Below, in pieces: positions 17,574-25,724 of a stretch of 38,217 nucleotides of DNA. The stretch lies in contig CALELM010000088.1 in NCBI GenBank assembly GCA_937902665.1, forward strand, positions 1 to 38,217, given 5' to 3'. The notes under the pieces are model-generated. The model did no database searches, was not told where the DNA came from, and was given only the letters and a program-made list of their open reading frames with translations. The stretch is from an uncultured Selenomonadaceae bacterium. Lineage in GTDB: Bacteria > Bacillota > Negativicutes > Selenomonadales > Selenomonadaceae. A program made the position numbers and the translations under genes. Within the stretch, counting starts at the first letter, position 1, and each line of letters starts with the position of its first letter.

Positions 17574-18605
17574 ATGAAGTTTGGAGAGTTTATGGCGAGC
17601 CTTCGCAAGGGGGAGACCAAGCAAGTTTACTTGCTTTGCGGAGAGGAACATTACTACATAAAGAAGGCAGAAGCTGCGATTATGGAGTCTCTTTTTCCGA
17701 ATGGCGAGGGCAAGCAGGAGGCACTCCAGATTTTGCATGGTGAAGTGGATTTCGATGACTTGATAGGGATGCTTGAAACAGCACCCTTCTTTGCGGACAA
17801 GACGGTGATTCTTTGGAGAGACACGAGTATCTTCAAGGAAAAAAAGGATAAGGGTAAGGAAAGGGACAAGAAACAGGAACGGTTTTTGAAGTTGCTTGCG
17901 GATTGGCCGGAGTATGGCTATTTGGTTTTTGTGGCTGATGGAAAGGCGGACAAGCGGCGCAGGATTTACAAGGCGGTGGAAAAGTATGGCGCTGTGCTGG
18001 AGTCTGAGCCGATAAGGGCATGGAATATTGATTCTTGGCTGCAAGGCAAGCTGAAGGAATTGGACAAGGAGATGGATCGAGAGGCGCATGCGTATTTTTT
18101 TGAGGCTGTCAGCATGATGCAGCAGATCTCTTTGGAATATTTGGACAGGGAGCTTGATAAGCTGGCACTTTTTTCTGGCAGAAGGCTTGTCACGAAGCAG
18201 GAGCTTTCGCATGTGCTTGCAGAGATTCCTGAGATTTCCGTATTTTCCCTGCTGGATGCTGTCAGTGAGAGAGCGGGCGGGAAAGCATTGAGGCTTTTAA
18301 AGCGTCAAATACAGGATGGCGTATATCTTCCTTTGCTACTGATCCTGCTGGTACGGCATGTGCGGCAGCTTTGGCTTGCCAAGTCATGCATGGGAAAGGG
18401 GCTTCGAGGAAAGGAGTTGGCAAAGGCTTTGGACCTGAACCCTTTTATTGCAGAGCGTTTAGCAAGGGCGGCAGGCAGATTTTCAGAGCCACTGCTGAAG
18501 AGAGTGTTCTTGGAGCTGTCAGATGCGGACTATGCACTCAAGACAGGACAGGCCGGTGAGGAGGCTTTGGAGCATGTGATAATTTTGCTTTGTTCCGAAA
18601 AATGA
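17574..18605 (+). CDS. holA: DNA polymerase III delta subunit
   Basis: Clamp-loader subunit that opens the sliding clamp. The 343-residue length and layout match HolA: N-terminal AAA-like domain opening with QVYLLCGEEHYYI (no functional Walker A, as expected), ALQILHGE and PFFADKTVILWR segments, and a C-terminal collar domain (about 215-340) with LLILLVRHVRQL and DADYALKTGQ. The ATG at 17574 has GGAAGGA about 7 bases upstream; ATG 17550 lacks a site. The EPS cluster begins 70 bases downstream from its own promoter. Confidence 0.92.
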   Translation: MKFGEFMASLRKGETKQVYLLCGEEHYYIKKAEAAIMESLFPNGEGKQEALQILHGEVDFDDLIGMLETAPFFADKTVILWRDTSIFKEKKDKGKERDKKQERFLKLLADWPEYGYLVFVADGKADKRRRIYKAVEKYGAVLESEPIRAWNIDSWLQGKLKELDKEMDREAHAYFFEAVSMMQQISLEYLDRELDKLALFSGRRLVTKQELSHVLAEIPEISVFSLLDAVSERAGGKALRLLKRQIQDGVYLPLLLILLVRHVRQLWLAKSCMGKGLRGKELAKALDLNPFIAERLARAAGRFSEPLLKRVFLELSDADYALKTGQAGEEALEHVIILLCSEK

Positions 18606-18613
18606 AATGGAAG

Positions 18614-18642
18614 TTGAAATTTCAGTGAAAAACACATAAAAT
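18614..18642 (+). promoter_or_regulatory. Putative promoter of the exopolysaccharide gene cluster
   Basis: TTGAAA, 17-base spacer, TAAAAT, ending 32 bases before the first gene. The -35 region overlaps the palindrome TGAAATTTCA (18615-18624), which recurs in the rfbB promoter. Confidence 0.6.
18615..18624. repeat. Palindrome shared with the rfbB promoter, copy 1
   Basis: TGAAATTTCA followed by GT. It matches 35350-35359 over 12 identical bases. Both copies sit inside predicted promoters of polysaccharide genes, so a shared operator is possible, though a 12-base match in AT-rich DNA can be chance. Confidence 0.4.
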
Positions 18643-18674
18643 AAATAGTGATTTTTGTTGGAAGGATGATTATT

Positions 18675-19604
18675 TTGCGAGTTTTAATTACTGGCGGTGC
18701 AGGTTTCATAGGTTCCCATCTTGTTAGGGAATGCAGCAAGCAGAATATAGACACGGTAGTTTTGGATAACTTGAGTACGGGACTTCGGGAAAACCTGCCG
18801 GACAATACGGAGCTGGTGGAAATGGATGTCTGCGATGAGCTGCTTTTTGCTGTTATCGCAGAGGGACGCTACGATGCCATCGTTCACTTGGCAGGACAGA
18901 CCATGGTAGATTCTTCCATCAAGGACCCGAAAAATGATGCTAGGATTAATGTTATGGGGACTGTGAACCTTCTGGAGGCGGCTCGCCGAAGCTTTGTGAA
19001 GCGTATTGTTTTTGCATCTACGGCAGCAAGCTATGGAAATGTCAGCATGGAGGATTTGCCTGTTTCGGAAAATCGTGATTTTGCCCCGATGTCGTTTTAT
19101 GGGCTGACAAAGGTGACAGCAGAGCAATACTTGAAGCTGTATCATGATATTTTTGGCATGGATTATGTAATCCTTCGTTTTGCCAATGTTTATGGCGAGC
19201 GTCAAGGAGACGGCGGGGAAGGCGGTGTCATCAGTATTTTCACGAAAAGGATCGTAGAGGGAGAGGATATTACGATCTTTGGCGATGGGGAGCAGACACG
19301 CGATTTTGTTTATGCAGGGGATATTGCCAAAGGAATCTGTTCCGCACTCGTAACTAAGAACGTGAATACTGCTTACAATTTGAGTACGCAGACAGAGGTG
19401 AGCCTGCGGGAATTGGTCAGCTGCCTTTGCACGACGGTGGGAAAGGAGATTATCCCGCTGTATGGGCCGGAACGCGAGGGCGATATTCGGCGTTCCATGC
19501 TGGCAAATGGAAAGGCACTTCGCGGGCTTCGCTGGCAGCCTTCGGTTTCCTTGGAGGAAGGTCTGAGGAGAACCGTGGAATATTTTGCGAAGAAGCAGAA
19601 ATAG
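18675..19604 (+). CDS. NAD-dependent nucleotide-sugar epimerase (GalE-like)
   Basis: Extended short-chain dehydrogenase of 309 residues. Visible are the NAD-binding GGAGFIG (7-13), STAASYG near 115-121, and the catalytic pair Tyr142-x-x-x-Lys146 in SFYGLTK, plus GDGEQTRDFVYAGDIA near 205-220. It most likely epimerises C4 of UDP-glucose or UDP-GlcNAc, giving UDP-galactose or UDP-GalNAc. I choose TTG 18675 because GGAAGG lies 9 bases upstream and the protein then begins at the usual MRVLITGG; ATG 18666 abuts that site. First gene of the exopolysaccharide cluster. The exact substrate is not determinable here. Confidence 0.88.
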   Translation: MRVLITGGAGFIGSHLVRECSKQNIDTVVLDNLSTGLRENLPDNTELVEMDVCDELLFAVIAEGRYDAIVHLAGQTMVDSSIKDPKNDARINVMGTVNLLEAARRSFVKRIVFASTAASYGNVSMEDLPVSENRDFAPMSFYGLTKVTAEQYLKLYHDIFGMDYVILRFANVYGERQGDGGEGGVISIFTKRIVEGEDITIFGDGEQTRDFVYAGDIAKGICSALVTKNVNTAYNLSTQTEVSLRELVSCLCTTVGKEIIPLYGPEREGDIRRSMLANGKALRGLRWQPSVSLEEGLRRTVEYFAKKQK

Positions 19605-19658
19605 CAGGAATTGACTAGAAGAAAATGGCTTTGCATAGAAGATTTGGGGGATAAAGAG

Positions 19659-20975
19659 ATGGATATGTTGCATCGTTTGAGGAACAAGGAGACAAAACTG
19701 GCGGTTGTTGGTCTTGGCTATGTTGGAATGCCTTTAGCAGCAGCTTTTTCCAAGAGCTTTCCTGTGATTGGTTTTGACCAAAATGAGGCAAAGGTAGAGC
19801 TTTATCGGCAGGGCATCGATCCAACGGAAGAAATTGGGGCAGAAGGCATGAAGGAGGCAGCCATTGATTTTACGACAGATGCTGCCCGCTTGGAGGAAGC
19901 CTCTTTTCTTATCGTGGCAGTGCCGACTCCCATCAATGGAGATAAGACACCAGATTTATCGCCAGTCAAGTCGGCTACGCAGACGGTTGGAAAGCATTTG
20001 AAAAAGGGAAGCATCGTTGTTTACGAGTCAACGGTGTATCCCGGCGTTACGGAGGATATTTGTGTTCCCATTTTGGAAAGGGAGTCTGGGCTTTCTTGCG
20101 GGCTAGACTTTAAGGTCGGGTATTCGCCGGAACGCATCAATCCCGGAGACAAGGTACACAAGCTGAAAAATATTGTCAAGATTGTGTCAGGCATGGACGA
20201 TGAGGCATTGGAGGATATTGCCTCCGTTTATGATACGGTTATTGACAAAACCTATCGCGCGCCAAGCATTAAGGTGGCTGAGGCGGCAAAGCTGGTTGAG
20301 AATTCACAGCGAGATATCAATATCGCCTTCATGAATGAGCTGGCCATGGTGTTTCATCGTATGGGGATTCCTACCAATGAGGTTATCAAGGCAATGAACA
20401 CGAAGTGGAATGCTCTTGGTTTTTACCCGGGGCTTGTGGGTGGTCATTGCATTGGCGTTGATCCGTATTATTTTATTTATGAGGCGGAAAACTTAGGATA
20501 TCATTCTCAGCTGATTGCAGCCGGCCGCCGTATCAATAATGGCATGAGTGATTTCGTGGCGCAGGAGATTATCAAGGCACTGATTCGCTCCAAGGTAGAT
20601 CCCAGCAAGGCGAATATTTACCTTTTGGGTATGACATTCAAGGAGGATTGTCCAGATACGCGCAATTCCCGTCCTGTGGACGTATATCACAGGTTGAAGG
20701 AGTACGGCGTTTCCTTGAAAGCAGTAGATCCTGCGGCGGATGCGGAGGATTTTGAAAGGGAATACGGTATCAAGCTTGTAGGATTTGAGGAGATACGCGA
20801 TGCGGATTGCTTGGTTTTCCTTGTGGCGCATGAGGCGTTTCGCAAGCTGACGGCGGAAAATCTGCGCATGATGTTTACGAACCGTCCGGGTATCAGGCAT
20901 GTTTTGGTGGATGTGAAAAGCATGTTTTCTGCAAAGGAAATGGAAAATGCTGGATATGAGTATTGGAGCTTGTAA
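19659..20975 (+). CDS. UDP-N-acetylhexosamine 6-dehydrogenase-type enzyme (TviB/WbpO-like)
   Basis: NAD-dependent four-electron oxidation of a UDP-sugar at C6 to the uronic acid. The 438 residues contain GLGYVGMPLA (18-27), VAVPTPI near 87, STVYPGVTE near 124, Lys211 in AAKLVENSQRD and the catalytic Cys264 in GGHCIGVDPYY. The GGHCIGVDPYY and ENSQRDINIAFMNE sequences point to the TviB/WbpO group acting on UDP-GalNAc or UDP-GlcNAc rather than UDP-glucose; this is inference from family resemblance. The ATG at 19659 follows GGGGG by about 8 bases. With the epimerase it would supply an acidic amino-sugar precursor. Confidence 0.9.
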   Translation: MDMLHRLRNKETKLAVVGLGYVGMPLAAAFSKSFPVIGFDQNEAKVELYRQGIDPTEEIGAEGMKEAAIDFTTDAARLEEASFLIVAVPTPINGDKTPDLSPVKSATQTVGKHLKKGSIVVYESTVYPGVTEDICVPILERESGLSCGLDFKVGYSPERINPGDKVHKLKNIVKIVSGMDDEALEDIASVYDTVIDKTYRAPSIKVAEAAKLVENSQRDINIAFMNELAMVFHRMGIPTNEVIKAMNTKWNALGFYPGLVGGHCIGVDPYYFIYEAENLGYHSQLIAAGRRINNGMSDFVAQEIIKALIRSKVDPSKANIYLLGMTFKEDCPDTRNSRPVDVYHRLKEYGVSLKAVDPAADAEDFEREYGIKLVGFEEIRDADCLVFLVAHEAFRKLTAENLRMMFTNRPGIRHVLVDVKSMFSAKEMENAGYEYWSL

Positions 20976-20993
20976 TTGGGAGGCATTTAACGG

Positions 20994-21983
20994 ATGAGTT
21001 ACAAGAAAATGGGGATTATTGCAGTTTGCATCATAGCGATTGCTGTGGGAACGCTTTCTTATTTTCGTGAGGATCTGCTTCCCCATGTGCATAGGGCAGG
21101 CGATACGACAGACCTTTCCGGAAATTATTTAGCAACAGAGGAAATTGCTGAGGCAGAAAAGAAGCTGGCATCAGGCATCCAGCCAGCTGATGTGATTACG
21201 ACTTTGCAGGATAATTCTCCAAGGGTCGCTATTATCTTTGACGGTTTGCCAGATGAAGTGACAACGGATCGTATTGTTGATGTGTTGCAGAAGTATCAGG
21301 CACAGGCCGTGTTTTTTGTGGAAGGCGAGAATGCCATTGACCAACCGGGCTCCATACAGAAAATCTTGAAAGGCGGGCAAAAGATTGGGAATTTCACTTT
21401 CATAGGAGCGCCAGCCATGGAACAACTTCCCCAATCGGAACAGCTTTCGCAGATCTGCCGCACGCAGGCAGCCGTGGAGGGACTGACAGATACGAAACCA
21501 GCACTCTTTCGTGCGCATCGAAGCATATACAATGAAAATCTCTTGAAGTCTGTGCGAGCATCGGGTATTGACTATGCCGTAAAGGAGAGCGTTTGGTATA
21601 ACCGCAATGTCATTCATAACCAAGCACAGGCAGATGCTTATGCGGCATCTATTCGTCCGGGCAGTATCCTTGCTATCAGGGTGGGCGTACCTGTGGAACG
21701 CAAGGCAACTGAAAAAGGCAAGTCAAACGAGAAGCCTGCATTTGACAAGAAGGCAACGATTCCATTGAACGGGGAAAACAAGAAGGCAGCTCCAACGGAG
21801 GACTTGGCAAATGAAGTAGAACGTTTGCTGGTTGCCTTTAAGAAAAGAGGAATTAAGGTAGTGTTTGTTGATCAGTTCCGCAAGATTCGTTTTGTGGCGC
21901 CAGCCGCAGTACCTGCACGCCAACCGGTGGTTCCTGCCAAGCCGGCGGTTCCGCCGAAGCAGCAGGCACAGGGAAGGAAGTAA
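20994..21983 (+). CDS. Membrane-anchored NodB-like protein, probably not catalytic
   Basis: 329 residues: N-terminal membrane helix (about 7-23), then a NodB-homology fold (about 75-235) starting VAIIFDGLPDE. In active CE4 deacetylases this first motif is TFDDG; here the metal-binding second Asp is replaced (Phe82-Asp83-Gly... reading FDG) and no HxxxH is seen at the second motif (FTFIGAP). The fold continues with ALFRAHRS and GIDYAV strand patterns. The C-terminal 35 residues are a Pro/Ala/Val/Lys tail that may be disordered. Immediately between the dehydrogenase and synthase genes, so a structural or polymer-binding role in the exopolysaccharide machine is likely; that is inference. Confidence 0.75.
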   Translation: MSYKKMGIIAVCIIAIAVGTLSYFREDLLPHVHRAGDTTDLSGNYLATEEIAEAEKKLASGIQPADVITTLQDNSPRVAIIFDGLPDEVTTDRIVDVLQKYQAQAVFFVEGENAIDQPGSIQKILKGGQKIGNFTFIGAPAMEQLPQSEQLSQICRTQAAVEGLTDTKPALFRAHRSIYNENLLKSVRASGIDYAVKESVWYNRNVIHNQAQADAYAASIRPGSILAIRVGVPVERKATEKGKSNEKPAFDKKATIPLNGENKKAAPTEDLANEVERLLVAFKKRGIKVVFVDQFRKIRFVAPAAVPARQPVVPAKPAVPPKQQAQGRK

Positions 21984-21996
21984 AGGAGGGAGAGCT

Positions 21997-23811
21997 ATGG
22001 CGGAAAAAAAAGATGTTTTGTATTATGAGAAACCGGATCGCCGTCTCCTTTCGTATGTTCCGGATGGATCGGGACAGCGTTCCAATCGTGATCGCCGAGG
22101 AGAGGCTGGCGTAAGATTTTCAGATTATGAGAACTATCAGGATAAGGAAAAAAGTGGGCAGCGTTACTTGGTAGATTACAAGGTGAAGGTCGTTATCGGT
22201 ACGAAGATTTTTTGGGCGGATGCCGTGGACATTTCCACAACAGGAATGTTGCTTTCCATGAGTTCCGGTGTTGACAGGTATCTGATTGAGAGTGCGGAGC
22301 ATGTCCAGCTGACATTTGAGATCAAGCCGGGCTCTATGCCGGAAGGCTATGAAATGCGGGTAGAGAAGATTTCTGCTCGTTGCGTCCGCACATTTGAACG
22401 TGGGGAGAACAAGGTCCTTTATGGCATGGAATTTGAGGATTCGCTTGCAGAGTATGTGTCAAAGAAGCGCCAGAACTATATGCTGTGGGTGTCGGCACTG
22501 TTCCTGTTTCTCATTTCTTTGGTTATCGTTCTTATGCGTGCTGAATCTGTCATTTATTTCAAGTTTAATCGCTGGCTGTACCTCTACAGTATCGTGGCGG
22601 CAACATTTCTCTTGACACGTTACTTTTTTGCCTCGTTTTATCGGCCGAAGAAAATCGATCCTGACTATACGCCGGGCGTTACGATTATTGTTCCCTGCTT
22701 CAATGAGGAGGAATGGATTCAGAGAACCGTGCAGAGCTGTGTCAATCAGGACTATCCAGTAGACAAGCTGGAGGTTTTGGTTGTGGATGATTGCTCCACA
22801 GACCACTCGGTACATAAGGTAAAGGAAATTATTCAGCAGCTTATTGAGGCGGATACCTCTTCGGGAGCTTATCAGATTGCCAATCGGGTGAGCTATGTGG
22901 TGCAACCAAGGAATATGGGGAAACGAGAGGCAATGGCAGTGGGAGCGAAGCGGGCAAAGCATGAGCTTCTGGTTTTTGTTGATTCTGACAGCTTTCTTGA
23001 TCCCTTTGCCGTGAGGAATATTGTGCAGCCCTTCAAGGACAAGGAGATGGGGGGCGTATCAGGACGTACGGACGTTGCAAATACATATACGAATGCATTG
23101 ACAAAGATGCAGTCGGTTCGTTATTATATCGCCTTTCGAATCATGAAGGCGGCGGAGGGCTTTTTTGATGCCGCCACATGTCTTTCAGGACCTCTTTCTT
23201 GTTACCGCAAGGATTTGGTATTAAAGTATTGCGATGCATGGCTGAACCAGACCTTCCTCGGGCAGAGGGCAACTTTTGGCGATGACCGCAGCATGACGAA
23301 TTTTATTCTTCGCTACAATCGCACGACTTATCAGGATACGGCGGTTTGCCGGACAATCGTTCCCAACAACTATACGACTTTTTTGAAGCAGCAGATGCGG
23401 TGGAAGCGTTCTTGGCTTCGGGAGTCCTTGATTGCGGCAAGCTTCATGTGGAAAAAGGAACCCTTTATGTCCTTGGGGTTCTATATGGGACTCTTGGTTC
23501 CGATTGCGGCACCGATTATCGTAATCTACAATTTGATTTACGTACCAATCATTCATAGGGTATTTCCAACGACATTCCTTGTAGGCATGTGCATGATGGC
23601 TCTTTTGATGAGCATGGCGCAGTTGTTTCTTAGGAGAAGCACGACATGGTTTTATGGTATATGGTTCTGCATTTACTATGAAGTGGTATTGCTTTGGCAG
23701 ATGCCGGTGGCTTGGTTTACCTTCTGGAAGTCTACATGGGGGACGCGCATGACGCAGGCGGACTTGGATGAGCTGGCAAAAAAGAAAAGCAAGGAGGGAG
23801 CAGGGGAGTGA
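21997..23811 (+). CDS. PilZ-like domain fused to a processive GT2 polysaccharide synthase
   Basis: 604 residues. Residues about 50-150 look like a PilZ c-di-GMP domain, with DISTTG (78-83) as the D/N-x-S-x-x-G motif; an exact RxxxR is not seen (nearest candidates are R28-R34 or R56-x-x-x-D60), so ligand binding is unproven. Two membrane helices follow (about 163-182 and 198-215). The GT2 domain shows VVDDCSTD, VFVDSDSFLDP (DxD type), GDDRSMTNF as catalytic-base region and QQMRWKRS (QxxRW), the full set for hyaluronan or cellulose synthase-like processive enzymes. Three or more C-terminal membrane helices would form the translocation channel. AAGGAGGGAG precedes ATG 21997. Polymer identity unknown; GalNAc/uronate units are suggested by the two preceding genes. 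Confidence 0.88.
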   Translation: MAEKKDVLYYEKPDRRLLSYVPDGSGQRSNRDRRGEAGVRFSDYENYQDKEKSGQRYLVDYKVKVVIGTKIFWADAVDISTTGMLLSMSSGVDRYLIESAEHVQLTFEIKPGSMPEGYEMRVEKISARCVRTFERGENKVLYGMEFEDSLAEYVSKKRQNYMLWVSALFLFLISLVIVLMRAESVIYFKFNRWLYLYSIVAATFLLTRYFFASFYRPKKIDPDYTPGVTIIVPCFNEEEWIQRTVQSCVNQDYPVDKLEVLVVDDCSTDHSVHKVKEIIQQLIEADTSSGAYQIANRVSYVVQPRNMGKREAMAVGAKRAKHELLVFVDSDSFLDPFAVRNIVQPFKDKEMGGVSGRTDVANTYTNALTKMQSVRYYIAFRIMKAAEGFFDAATCLSGPLSCYRKDLVLKYCDAWLNQTFLGQRATFGDDRSMTNFILRYNRTTYQDTAVCRTIVPNNYTTFLKQQMRWKRSWLRESLIAASFMWKKEPFMSLGFYMGLLVPIAAPIIVIYNLIYVPIIHRVFPTTFLVGMCMMALLMSMAQLFLRRSTTWFYGIWFCIYYEVVLLWQMPVAWFTFWKSTWGTRMTQADLDELAKKKSKEGAGE

Positions 23812-25709
23812 GTCAGAAACAGGTTTTGGATGAAAAGACAAGAGCCTTAGGAGATGAACGCTTTACGGCGAGAAAAAATCGTTTCAAGAAGGTTCGCACG
23901 GTCTTTCAGCTTCTGGTGATTGTCGGCGTGCTGGTCCTGCTGTTTACCGTATTTTTTTCTTTGAAGGAATATCAGCCGTATGAGGCGGAAGCACCAACTG
24001 CAGGAGGACCTGATACTGGATTTGTGGCAATTTCTTATTTTGGTGTTGACCGTCAGGGTGACACCTCAACTCGAATCGGTCAGGCACAGCTCAGGGAACA
24101 TTTGCAGGCACTCAAGGATCAGGGCTATGTGACGATTACACAGCAGGATATCGAGGATTATTACAAGCAGGGGAAGCCGCTTCCCAAAAGATCCCTTTAC
24201 CTCATGTTCGAGGATGGGAGGCGGGACACCGGTGTTTTGTCGCAGAGCATCTTGGAGGACTTAAATTACAAGGCGACTGTCATGACATACCCAGAGAAGT
24301 TTGGCAACAAGGATCCAAAGTTCCTGCTGCCGAAGGATCTCAAGGAGATGGAGGAGTCTACCTTTTGGGAAATGGGTTCTAACGGTTATCGCTTGGAGTA
24401 TATCAACGTATATGACCGTTACCATAACTATCTTGGCGAATTGGATCCGCTTCGCTTTGCGTGTGTTGGATCTTACTTGGAGCGGGATTACAATCATTAC
24501 CTCATGGATTACATTCGTGACAAGAACGGCATTTCCAAGGAAAGCCGCAATCACATGGAGAAACGCATCAGCTATGACTACGAGAAGCTGCGTGACATTT
24601 ATGAGGATGAGATTGGCTACATTCCGCCCGTATACGTCCTGATGCATGCCAATACAGGCAAGTATGGCAACAATCCAAGTGTCAGCGATGTCAACGAGAA
24701 ATGGATTCACGAGCTGTTCAAGATTTGCTTCAATCGAGAGGGATACAGCTTCAATCAGAGAAATTCCAGCATCTATGACCTTACTCGCATGCAGCCGCAG
24801 CCATACTGGCCAGTCAATCATTTGCTGATGCGCTTGAAGCATGATATCAACCAGCCGATTGAGTTTGTGAAGGGAACGGAGTCGCGTCAACGGGATTGGA
24901 ACCTGATAGACGGTGCGGCAGAGATTCGTGAGGAATCCTATATCTTGACCACCTTGCCGGAGGGAAGGGCGCTTTCCCGCGTGAACGCAAGTGGTGATTT
25001 GCGGAATATGAGGCTGGCGGTAAACTTGAAGGGAAATGCTTTTGGCGAGCAGCAGATTTTCCTTCGTGCCGATGAAAAGATGACATCTTACATTTGCGTC
25101 AAAACGGTGAATGACCGTTTGGTTATTACGGAGCTTGCAGGCGGAAAATCCAAGGAGCTTTACAGGGAAAAGATACCTGTAATTTTAGGGGAAAAGATTC
25201 CTTCGGATGAGGAAATGAAAAAAGAGGCAGAGGTCATAGAGAATGAAACCTTTGCGCGATATGCGTCCTCGATAGAAGAAGCAGAAAAATACAGGGCAAA
25301 TGCCGAGAAAAGGAAAGAGGACAAGGCTGTTTCCGTAAAAGAGGGAGCAAAGCCCTACGAGGGGACGAAGAGCTTCCACAAGAGAGCAAGCCATCATTTG
25401 GAAATCAATCTGAAGGATGATACTATCTCAGTTATGCTGGATAATCATGAGGCTGGAGAGGTTAAGGTTGCGGTAGGAAATGCTGGCAGTGTCTATGTCG
25501 GAGGCTCCTGGAAGGGAGAAGCATGGAGCCAGCGCAACTTAGCAGACGATGTTTATGATGCCGTGTTTGATAAGCTGACCATTTGGACAAACAACAAGGA
25601 TGATGAAACGGTACTCTTTACTACGGAGTACAGAGGTACGGAGAAGTTAAAGAAGCAAGCATGGGATATATGGGACGGTATTATAAACTGGTTCCTGACA
25701 TATCTCTAA
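23808..25709 (+). CDS. Membrane-anchored NodB-like protein with C-terminal beta-sandwich-like domain
   Basis: 633 residues. GTG start at 23808 overlaps the stop of the synthase by 4 bases, a sign of translational coupling. There is a cytoplasmic N-terminus, one membrane helix (about 30-50), then an extracytoplasmic NodB-type domain (about 70-330) with YLMFEDGRRDTG as motif 1 (Glu replaces the first Asp) and a weak second motif (WEMGSNGYR). Residues about 365-440 and 530-610 resemble a concanavalin-like sandwich (LEINLKDDTISVMLDNHEAG), separated by a charged Lys/Glu coiled segment. Catalysis is doubtful. It may bind the nascent polymer or scaffold the machine in the periplasm. The family of the C-terminal part is a guess. 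Confidence 0.72.
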   Translation: MSQKQVLDEKTRALGDERFTARKNRFKKVRTVFQLLVIVGVLVLLFTVFFSLKEYQPYEAEAPTAGGPDTGFVAISYFGVDRQGDTSTRIGQAQLREHLQALKDQGYVTITQQDIEDYYKQGKPLPKRSLYLMFEDGRRDTGVLSQSILEDLNYKATVMTYPEKFGNKDPKFLLPKDLKEMEESTFWEMGSNGYRLEYINVYDRYHNYLGELDPLRFACVGSYLERDYNHYLMDYIRDKNGISKESRNHMEKRISYDYEKLRDIYEDEIGYIPPVYVLMHANTGKYGNNPSVSDVNEKWIHELFKICFNREGYSFNQRNSSIYDLTRMQPQPYWPVNHLLMRLKHDINQPIEFVKGTESRQRDWNLIDGAAEIREESYILTTLPEGRALSRVNASGDLRNMRLAVNLKGNAFGEQQIFLRADEKMTSYICVKTVNDRLVITELAGGKSKELYREKIPVILGEKIPSDEEMKKEAEVIENETFARYASSIEEAEKYRANAEKRKEDKAVSVKEGAKPYEGTKSFHKRASHHLEINLKDDTISVMLDNHEAGEVKVAVGNAGSVYVGGSWKGEAWSQRNLADDVYDAVFDKLTIWTNNKDDETVLFTTEYRGTEKLKKQAWDIWDGIINWFLTYL

Positions 25710-25724
25710 GAGGAGCGGCAGGAT

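Noticed and set aside
17471..17743. 90-codon plus-strand frame before and in holA
   Set aside because: Out of frame with holA and overlapping its start; no family match.
18684..19673. 329-codon minus-strand frame opposite the epimerase
   Set aside because: Shadow of a gene with intact active-site motifs.
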